From Synergistaceae bacterium (GTDB taxonomy: Bacteria > Synergistota > Synergistia > Synergistales > Synergistaceae): a stretch of DNA of 12,612 nt. The notes under the pieces were generated by a model. The model made no database searches and was not told where the DNA came from. It saw only the letters and a program-made list of their open reading frames with translations. The stretch's first letter is position 1. Every line of letters begins with the position of its first letter. Shown piece by piece: positions 7,068 to 12,612 of the stretch. Position numbers and translations under genes: made by a program. The DNA is taken from NCBI GenBank assembly GCA_030531285.1, contig JAUNNW010000029.1, forward strand, positions 1 to 12,612, written 5' to 3'.

Positions 7068-9716
7068 ATGGCTGAAAAACGTGTATGGCTGTTCAGGGAA
7101 GGCAACGCTGACATGCGTGCCCTTCTTGGCGGAAAAGGCGCAAACCTTGCAGAAATGACAAATCTTGGTCTTCCGGTACCTCCTGGTCTGACAATAACGA
7201 CCGAAGTTTGCATGGATTATATCAACCACGGCAATAAAATGCCGGAGGGCTTGATGGATGAAGTTGTTGCCGCTCTTCGCGAAGTGGAGGAGAAGGCGGG
7301 CAAGAAATTCGGAGACAAGGCGAATCCGCTGCTTGTTTCCGTTCGTTCCGGCGCAAGAATTTCAATGCCTGGTATGATGGAAACAATTCTTAATCTCGGT
7401 TTGAATGACGAAACAGTCGAAGCGATGATTAAGCTTACGGACAACCCGCGTTTCTGCTACGATTCTTACAGACGTTTCCTTACGATGTTCGGTTCTGTCG
7501 CATGGGAGATGGACAGACAGAAGTATTTCGAGTCCGAGGTTGAAAAGGTTAAGGCACGCGAAGGCGTGACGTCTGATACGGAAGTTTCAGCCGAAGGCTG
7601 GAAATCGCTTATTCCGGTCTACAAGCAGACAATTAAGGAAGTTACGGGCAAGGATTTCCCGCAGGATCCGTACGTTCAGCTTCAGGAGGCTATAGAGGCT
7701 GTTTTCCGTTCATGGAATATTCCGCGTGCCGTTGCTTACAGAAATATGAATAAAATTGACCATAATTACGGCACGGCTGTCAACGTCCAGACGATGGTTT
7801 TCGGCAATATGGGCAATGACTGCGCAACAGGCGTTTCGTTTACGCGCAACCCCGCAACGGGCGAGAACAAGTTCTACGGCGAATATCTTGTCAACGCTCA
7901 GGGTGAGGACGTTGTCGCCGGTATCCGCACGCCGAAGAAAATTTCCGAGCTTGAAGAGGATATGCCGGACATTTACAAACAGTACACCGATATAGCCAAA
8001 CAGCTTGAAAAAGGCTATCACGACGTGCAGGATATGGAGTTCACGATTGAGCGCGGCAAGCTTTGGATACTTCAGACGCGCAACGGCAAGAGAACGGCAA
8101 AGGCAGCAATTAAGATCGCCGTTGATATGTTCAATGAAGGTCTTGTCACTAAGGAACAGGCGATTATGCTTGTAGACCCGTATTCAGTCTACCAGGTTCT
8201 GCTTCCGTGCTTCAATCCAGCGGCTGTCAAGTATGCCCACAAAATTGCCAAGGGTGTTAACGCGTCGCCTGGCGCAGCAGTCGGAAAAATCGTTTTTGAT
8301 ACGGAAGAAGCTGCGCAGCGCGGCGGAGCAGGGGAGAAGGTTATCCTTGTCCGTGTTGAAACCTGTCCGGACGACATTCACGGAATGGCAGTAGCACAGG
8401 GTGTTCTGACGCTTCGCGGCGGAGCAACCTCTCATGCCGCCGTCGTTGCCAAGGGTATGGGCAAGCCGTGCGTTTCAGGCTGTGAAGAGCTTGTAATTGA
8501 CCTTGACAAGGAAACCGTAACAGCTGCCGACGGCTCTGTTTTCCATAAGAATGACGTCATTTCGCTTGACGGCGGAACGGGTGAGGTTATGGAAGGCGCA
8601 GTAGAGATGGTTGAAGCCGGAATTGATTCCGATTTTGAAACTTTCTTTGGCTGGGTCAACGAAATCAAGACGATGAAAGTCGAAGCCAACGCCGATACTC
8701 CCAAAGATATTGCAAACGCGAACAAGTTTGGCGCACAGGGCGTTGGTCTCTGCCGCACGGAACACATGTTTATGGATCCTGAGAGACTTCCGTGGGTTCA
8801 GAAGATGATTATCGCCGGTACGCCGGAAGCAAGAAAAGAAGCTCTTGACAAGCTTCTCCCAATGCAGTACGAGGATTTCTACGCAATGTTCAAGGCTCTC
8901 GGCGACAAACCGCTTACGGTTCGTCTGCTTGACCCGCCTCTCCATGAATTCCTTCCTGACAAGGAAGACCTTATTGCGGAAATTGCGGCGCTTAAAGCGC
9001 TCGGCAAGGATTATTCCGATAAAGAAGAGCTGTTTCGCGTTGTAGAAGGACTCTCAGAGTCCAACCCGATGATGGGACTTCGCGGCTGCCGCCTTGGTCT
9101 TACCTATCCTGAAATAAACGAAATGCAGGTTCGCGCGATATTCTCAGCCTGCTGCGATCTCAAAAAAGAGGGCTGCAAGGTTCAGCCGTGGGTTATGATT
9201 CCGCTTATCGGACACGTCAACGAACTTAAAGTTGTCAAAGAAGACCTCGTACGAGTGGCAAAAGAAGTTATGGCGGAGAAGGGTGTCGAAGTTGAGTACA
9301 AATTCGGTACGATGATTGAAATTCCGCGCGCTGCTCTTACAGCGGACGAAATTGCGGAATACACTGAATTCTTCTCATTCGGAACGAATGACCTTACGCA
9401 GATGACCTTCGGTTATTCACGCGACGACGCGGAAGGCAAGTTCCTCAAAAATTATGTCGAAAAGAAGATACTTCCTTCCAACCCGTTTGAAACGCTTGAC
9501 GTTAAGGGCGTTGGCGAGCTTGTTAAGATGTCGATGGAGAAGGGGCTTAAGGTTAATCCGGCGCTTCTCGGCGGCGTGTGCGGAGAACACGGCGGAGATC
9601 CTGATTCAGTTAAATTCTGCCACAAAATCGGGCTTAACTACGTTTCCTGCTCACCGTTCAGAATCCCGCAGGCATCGCTTGCAGCGGCACAGGCAGTTAT
9701 AGAAAGCAGAAAGTAA
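7068..9716 (+). CDS. ppdK: Pyruvate,phosphate dikinase
   Basis: Cytosolic enzyme of 882 residues, the usual length for the bacterial family, catalysing ATP + phosphate + pyruvate to AMP + pyrophosphate + phosphoenolpyruvate, reversibly. The N-terminal ATP-grasp half opens with GGKGANLAEM and includes SVRSGARISMPGMMET. The swivelling phosphohistidine domain has GGATSHAA with catalytic His456; Thr454, two residues before it, is the position modified by the regulatory kinase in plants. The C-terminal PEP/pyruvate barrel has GLCRTEHMF, LDPPLHEFLP, MGLRGCRLG, SFGTNDLTQM and GGVCGEHGG, with the catalytic cysteine at 838. All key residues are present. The double RTEH/DPPLHEF pattern and full length distinguish it from PEP synthase. 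The start is ATG at 7068, with AGAGAGG (7051-7057) 10 bases upstream. It has its own promoter and terminator. In anaerobes it runs as a glycolytic or PEP-forming step; the direction here cannot be told. Confidence 0.98.
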   Translation: MAEKRVWLFREGNADMRALLGGKGANLAEMTNLGLPVPPGLTITTEVCMDYINHGNKMPEGLMDEVVAALREVEEKAGKKFGDKANPLLVSVRSGARISMPGMMETILNLGLNDETVEAMIKLTDNPRFCYDSYRRFLTMFGSVAWEMDRQKYFESEVEKVKAREGVTSDTEVSAEGWKSLIPVYKQTIKEVTGKDFPQDPYVQLQEAIEAVFRSWNIPRAVAYRNMNKIDHNYGTAVNVQTMVFGNMGNDCATGVSFTRNPATGENKFYGEYLVNAQGEDVVAGIRTPKKISELEEDMPDIYKQYTDIAKQLEKGYHDVQDMEFTIERGKLWILQTRNGKRTAKAAIKIAVDMFNEGLVTKEQAIMLVDPYSVYQVLLPCFNPAAVKYAHKIAKGVNASPGAAVGKIVFDTEEAAQRGGAGEKVILVRVETCPDDIHGMAVAQGVLTLRGGATSHAAVVAKGMGKPCVSGCEELVIDLDKETVTAADGSVFHKNDVISLDGGTGEVMEGAVEMVEAGIDSDFETFFGWVNEIKTMKVEANADTPKDIANANKFGAQGVGLCRTEHMFMDPERLPWVQKMIIAGTPEARKEALDKLLPMQYEDFYAMFKALGDKPLTVRLLDPPLHEFLPDKEDLIAEIAALKALGKDYSDKEELFRVVEGLSESNPMMGLRGCRLGLTYPEINEMQVRAIFSACCDLKKEGCKVQPWVMIPLIGHVNELKVVKEDLVRVAKEVMAEKGVEVEYKFGTMIEIPRAALTADEIAEYTEFFSFGTNDLTQMTFGYSRDDAEGKFLKNYVEKKILPSNPFETLDVKGVGELVKMSMEKGLKVNPALLGGVCGEHGGDPDSVKFCHKIGLNYVSCSPFRIPQASLAAAQAVIESRK

Positions 9717-9722
9717 ATATTT

Positions 9723-9760
9723 TGCGGTCCGGCGGTATCCGGGCCGCATATTTTTGTTTT
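9723..9760 (+). terminator. Intrinsic terminator of ppdK
   Basis: TGCGGTCCGG (9723-9732) pairs with CCGGGCCGCA (9739-9748) through ten base pairs, one a wobble pair, around the loop CGGTAT. The T-rich run TTTTTGTTTT follows at 9751-9760. It begins 6 bases after the ppdK stop. The T-run abuts the pspC ribosome binding site. Confidence 0.88.
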
Positions 9761-9774
9761 GAGAGGTGAGCAGT

Positions 9775-9975
9775 ATGGCGAAGAAACATTTGGCTAAAAG
9801 TTCTTCCAATAAGAAAATCGCCGGTGTTTGCGGCGGAATAGGCGAATATCTGGATATCGATCCGACCATAGTGCGTCTTGTATGGTGCATTTCTGTCGTG
9901 TGCTGCGGGTTTGGATTTTTGGCTTACGTAATTGCCGCATTTATAATGCCTAAAGATACCGAGCTTGCAAATTAA
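9775..9975 (+). CDS. Small PspC-domain membrane protein
   Basis: A 66-residue protein consisting almost entirely of one PspC domain. A basic N-terminus is followed by KKIAGVCGGIGEYLDIDPT (about 13-31), the domain signature, then a hydrophobic membrane segment (about 32-58) ending in IMP. It should sit in the inner membrane. The family is named after phage-shock protein C, a partner in envelope-stress signalling in Enterobacteria, but stand-alone short members occur in many bacteria without the rest of the psp operon, and no other psp gene is visible here. I prefer the ATG at 9775, because GAGAGG (9761-9766) is then correctly spaced; the in-frame GTG at 9766 would overlap that site. Cysteines at 19, 38, 43 and 44 are unusually many for its size. 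It lies just downstream of the ppdK terminator with no clear promoter of its own. Confidence 0.9.
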   Translation: MAKKHLAKSSSNKKIAGVCGGIGEYLDIDPTIVRLVWCISVVCCGFGFLAYVIAAFIMPKDTELAN

Positions 9976-10020
9976 CATACAATAAAAGCGGCGGTTAAAT
10001 CGCCGCTTTTATTGTATGTT
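9974..10020. terminator. Shared bidirectional terminator between pspC and the PBP gene
   Basis: A perfect 20-base inverted repeat: aacatacaataaaagcggcg (9974-9993), a 7-base loop GTTAAAT, and the exact complement at 10001-10020. The GC-rich inner stem GCGGCG/CGCCGC is flanked by AAAA and TTTT on each side, so it works in both directions. The pspC TAA (9973-9975) overlaps the left arm, and the PBP stop (10009-10011, minus strand) lies wholly inside the right arm. Confidence 0.93.
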
Positions 10021-12342
10021 GTACTTTTTCAGAAGTTCTTCGTATTTTCTGTTTATTTCGTCTTCTTCCGCTTTGCTTTGCTTTGCGATCTGTTCGTCTT
10101 CATTTCTGTTGGGCAGTTTTTCGCCGGTCCTTTTTTTTATGCTTTGAATAATATCTTGTTTATTCTCGTTGTTTTCTGCGGGTTTGACCGCTTCCGGAAC
10201 CGCTTCCCTGTAGGTCTCGTCATCCTGCACCTGGTCTGTCGGTATTGAGGCATAGCTGTTTACTGAATCTTCGCTGTCAACCGGCGCCAGTATCAGCCGC
10301 GGAGCGTCTTTATCAGCCCTTGCTGAATCTGCGCTGCCTCCGTGCCACGGGCAGCAGGACTGAGGCGTGTTGCCCGCAGGAAGAAAAATAGTTGTAGTTT
10401 TGCATCCGTCTGCCGCAAGAAATCCTGTCTGCGTGCAGACTGTTCTAGCTTCGACAGCAGCATCTGACGGTATGGTAAATTCTTTCGGGGTCTTGAGCTG
10501 CCTGACGGCAAAATTCATAAATGCCTTCCAGACAGGAGCGGCAGCTGTTGTTCCTGTAGCATGCCCTCCGAGCGGTTTTCTGTCGTCATTTCCTGTATAG
10601 ACAACGGCGACTATTCCGGGAACTCCGCCCGCAAACCATGCGTCAGTCCAGTCGTTTGTCGTTCCCGTTTTGCCGAAGCACTGATAGCCTGAAATATTTG
10701 CGCCCGCTCCTGTTCCCCAAAGCATGACCTGTGTGAGAAGTGAACGCATCATTACCGCGGTTGTCGGCGAGAGTACGGATTTGATTTCCGGCGTATTCTG
10801 TTCAAGTATTTCTCCCATGTTGTTTTCTATTTTTGTTATTCCAAACGGCTTAACCCTGCTTCCGTTATTGGCAAAAGCGGAGTAGGCAGTGCACATTTCA
10901 AGCGGGGTTACACTTGCGGAACCAAGCGATATTGAAAGGTCGCCGGGCAGATATTTTTTGGATATTCCAAGCCGCGTTGCAACATCAATTATACTGTTTA
11001 CTCCGACAATTTGTCCGAGTCTTACGGCAACAGTGTTGAGAGATTTTGCAACGCCGGTCATAAAGGTGACTTCGCCGCTGTATTTGCCTTTGCTGTAGTT
11101 TGAGGGCGACCAGCCGTTGTCAAACTTCAGCGGGGCATCAAGAAGATGATCAATGGATCTGTAATCGTTTTCAAGCGCGGCTGTATAGACAAAAGGCTTG
11201 AATGAAGAACCAGGCTGTCTGTGTGCCTGCACTGCCCTGTTGAATTTGCTTTTGCTGTAATCTCTTCCGCCGACCATGGCAAGTATTTCGCCGGTTGACG
11301 GATCAAGAGCCGTAAGCGCGGCTTCGTGAGGCATTTTGGAGACAAGTTCTTCAGCTTTTTGCTGAACCTTGATGTCTATTGTAGTATAGACTTTAAGTCC
11401 CCCGCGGTACACCTGATCTGCGCCGTAAGCAGGCAGCAGCTGATTAAACAGCAGATAAGCTACAAAATACGGAGCGTCGGGAATGTAAAAGCCGGTGCGG
11501 TTGTTTCGTTTTTTTGACAGGACAGGATTTTCTGCAAGAGCGCTGTCGTAATCCTTTTTTGAAATCCAGTCAAGGTCAAGCATACGCTTGAGGACATACT
11601 GTTTTCTTGTGTTTGAATTCTTTGGATTGCGTACGGGAGAATATTTTTCAGGAGCAGCGACAAGTCCTGCCAAAATCGCGCTTTCGGCAATAGTCAGTCT
11701 GTCCGGGTGTTTTCCGTAATAGATCATTGCCGCAGAGTCAACACCGTAAGCTCCGTGCCCCATATATATAGTATTAATGTACATTTCCAAAATCTGTTCT
11801 TTGGAATACACCTTTTCAAGGCGCAGGGCAATAATGGCTTCTTTTATCTTCCTTATTACAGTCTTTTCTTTCGAAAGGAAAAGATTTCTTGCCAGCTGCT
11901 GTGTTATTGTGCTGCCGCCCTGGTGCGCTCCGCGAAAGATAAGATCTACCGTCGCTGCACGCAATATCGCGGCCGGTCTTATCCCCGCGTGTTTGTAAAA
12001 TTTACTGTCTTCCGCCGCTAAAATTGCTTTTACCATCCACGGTGAAACATTTTCGAGCTTTACCCAGCTGCGGTTCTCCTGAAAAAGCTTTGTGATTTCC
12101 TCGCCGTTTCTGTCATATATAACTGTAGCAAGGCTGGGTTTGTGTGCAAGAATCTCTTTCGAGCTTGGAAGTTTGTGCGCGATAACAACGACCGAAACCG
12201 TCAGCAGCATAAATAAAACTGCAACGGCCAGCATAAGGGGTACGAGTATCTTCTGCATAAACTTATGCTTGGCAGTACCGTTGTTAATTGCGAACTGCCG
12301 GTCATTCCTGAAGCTGTACGGCAAGAATATCAAACCCTTCAT
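10009..12342 (-). CDS. Class A penicillin-binding protein (bifunctional transglycosylase/transpeptidase, PBP1A type)
   Basis: Inner-membrane enzyme that polymerises glycan strands from lipid II and cross-links the stem peptides in the periplasm. From ATG 12342 it has 777 residues: a membrane anchor (about 32-55); a GT51 transglycosylase domain with ILAAEDSKFYKHAG (catalytic Glu111), GGSTITQQLARNLF (142-155) and the EMYINTIYMGHGAYG motif; then a transpeptidase with PGSSFKPF (Ser379, Lys382), SLN (434-436) and KTGTTNDWTDAWFAG (from Lys558). All catalytic motifs are intact. A cysteine-bearing segment (CTQTGF, DGC, SCCPWH) follows, as in many PBP1A proteins, then a charged tail rich in Glu, Lys and Asn. 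The start is uncertain: TTG 12369, ATG 12342 and ATG 12258 are all in frame and none has a good Shine-Dalgarno site. The 12258 start would leave the anchor almost at the N-terminus. The gene diverges from the rRNA operon and converges on pspC. Confidence 0.95.
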   Translation of the reverse strand: MKGLIFLPYSFRNDRQFAINNGTAKHKFMQKILVPLMLAVAVLFMLLTVSVVVIAHKLPSSKEILAHKPSLATVIYDRNGEEITKLFQENRSWVKLENVSPWMVKAILAAEDSKFYKHAGIRPAAILRAATVDLIFRGAHQGGSTITQQLARNLFLSKEKTVIRKIKEAIIALRLEKVYSKEQILEMYINTIYMGHGAYGVDSAAMIYYGKHPDRLTIAESAILAGLVAAPEKYSPVRNPKNSNTRKQYVLKRMLDLDWISKKDYDSALAENPVLSKKRNNRTGFYIPDAPYFVAYLLFNQLLPAYGADQVYRGGLKVYTTIDIKVQQKAEELVSKMPHEAALTALDPSTGEILAMVGGRDYSKSKFNRAVQAHRQPGSSFKPFVYTAALENDYRSIDHLLDAPLKFDNGWSPSNYSKGKYSGEVTFMTGVAKSLNTVAVRLGQIVGVNSIIDVATRLGISKKYLPGDLSISLGSASVTPLEMCTAYSAFANNGSRVKPFGITKIENNMGEILEQNTPEIKSVLSPTTAVMMRSLLTQVMLWGTGAGANISGYQCFGKTGTTNDWTDAWFAGGVPGIVAVVYTGNDDRKPLGGHATGTTAAAPVWKAFMNFAVRQLKTPKEFTIPSDAAVEARTVCTQTGFLAADGCKTTTIFLPAGNTPQSCCPWHGGSADSARADKDAPRLILAPVDSEDSVNSYASIPTDQVQDDETYREAVPEAVKPAENNENKQDIIQSIKKRTGEKLPNRNEDEQIAKQSKAEEDEINRKYEELLKKYNIQ

Positions 12343-12390
12343 ATAGTATGTAGAAATTTTACAACACAATGGGGGATATGACCACCAATA

Positions 12391-12459
12391 AATTTCCTAA
12401 AAAAAAATCAAAAAACTTAAATTTGGGGGGTTGCAATATTCAAAATATCGTAGTATATT
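12391..12459 (+). promoter_or_regulatory. rRNA operon promoter with A-tract upstream element
   Basis: The -35 TTGCAA (12431-12436) and -10 TATATT (12454-12459) are separated by exactly 17 bases. Upstream, 12391-12424 is almost pure A/T, with A-runs of nine (12399-12407) and six (12410-12415), matching the UP elements that bind the RNA polymerase alpha subunit at rrn promoters. A run of six G separates it from the -35. The predicted start is near 12466, about 90 bases before 16S, with a C-rich stretch (CCCC) after the -10 as is common for stringently controlled promoters. Confidence 0.8.
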
Positions 12460-12465
12460 ATTCCC

Positions 12466-12554
12466 CGTCGTCGCGGAAACAGATGCTTCCAAGGCGGATA
12501 GCACCTTGCCAATAGAATACAGTACGTAAGTAATAACTAATGAGTTTCCAGAAT
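12466..12554 (+). other. 16S rRNA precursor leader
   Basis: Transcribed spacer between the predicted start and mature 16S. It contains a small hairpin, CAAGG (12490-12494) with CCTTG (12504-12508), and GGAAAC (12475-12480), which can pair with GTTTCC (12544-12549) to enclose most of the leader. I see no clear boxA antitermination motif. The partner strand of the usual RNase III processing stem would lie downstream of 16S, outside the window. Confidence 0.5.
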
Positions 12555-12612
12555 CAAACGGAGAGTTTGATCCTGGCTCAGGACGAACGCTGGCGGCGTG
12601 CCTAACACATGC
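12555..12612 (+). rRNA. rrs: 16S ribosomal RNA, 5' end (partial)
   Basis: The universal 16S start AGAGTTTGATCCTGGCTCAG begins at 12562 and is followed by GACGAACGCTGGCGGCGTGC and CTAACACATGC. By alignment with E. coli numbering, the mature 5' end falls near 12555. Only 58 of about 1500 bases are present; the gene continues past the window. The visible part is too conserved for reliable classification but is typical of Firmicutes, Synergistota and similar phyla. Confidence 0.98.

Noticed and set aside
8475..8945. Minus-strand reading frame (156 codons) within ppdK
   Set aside because: It lies opposite a fully conserved stretch of ppdK including the PEP-binding domain, and has no domain or ribosome binding site.
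11707..12021. Plus-strand reading frames opposite the PBP gene
   Set aside because: The minus-strand frame carries intact transglycosylase motifs over the same bases; the plus-strand frames have no recognisable domain.

Overview
The window reads as an ordinary chromosomal segment of an anaerobic, diderm (outer-membrane) bacterium of moderate GC. The evidence is a very large type V autotransporter, which requires an outer membrane, next to pyruvate,phosphate dikinase, a PspC-domain membrane peptide, a class A penicillin-binding protein and the first bases of a 16S rRNA gene. Pmp-like repeats in the passenger together with a barrel ending in W-Y-E-F-G-K fit Synergistota best; a diderm Firmicute (Negativicutes) is the main alternative. 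The 58 bases of 16S visible are too conserved to decide. The phylum is inference, not an observation.

Layout. Bases 1-274 are a non-coding region with short direct repeats, a (AGAC)6 microsatellite and a strong ribosome binding site. Bases 275-6910 (+) encode a 2211-residue autotransporter: signal peptide, about 1900 residues of beta-helical passenger with a block of 11 Pmp-type F-x-x-N / G-G-A units, and a C-terminal beta-barrel. A perfect palindromic terminator closes it. An extended -10 promoter overlapping a dyad then leads into ppdK (7068-9716, +). ppdK is followed by its own terminator and by a 66-residue PspC-domain protein (9775-9975, +). A perfect 20-bp inverted repeat at 9974-10020 is the shared, bidirectional terminator between pspC and the converging class A PBP gene (10009-12342, -). 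The last 270 bases hold the divergent start of the PBP gene, a strong rRNA promoter with an A-tract upstream element, a short leader, and the 5' end of 16S rRNA, which runs off the window.

How the genes relate. There is no evidence of one functional system. The autotransporter, ppdK and PBP each look like independent transcription units separated by good intrinsic terminators; pspC may depend on read-through from ppdK. Two genes act at the envelope (autotransporter, PBP), a third probably does (PspC), and ppdK is central carbon metabolism. I found no convincing undescribed system. The most interesting signals are the microsatellite upstream of a surface protein, an abrupt codon-usage change within the autotransporter gene that suggests modular ancestry of its barrel, and the very compact shared terminator that carries stop-codon bases of both converging genes.
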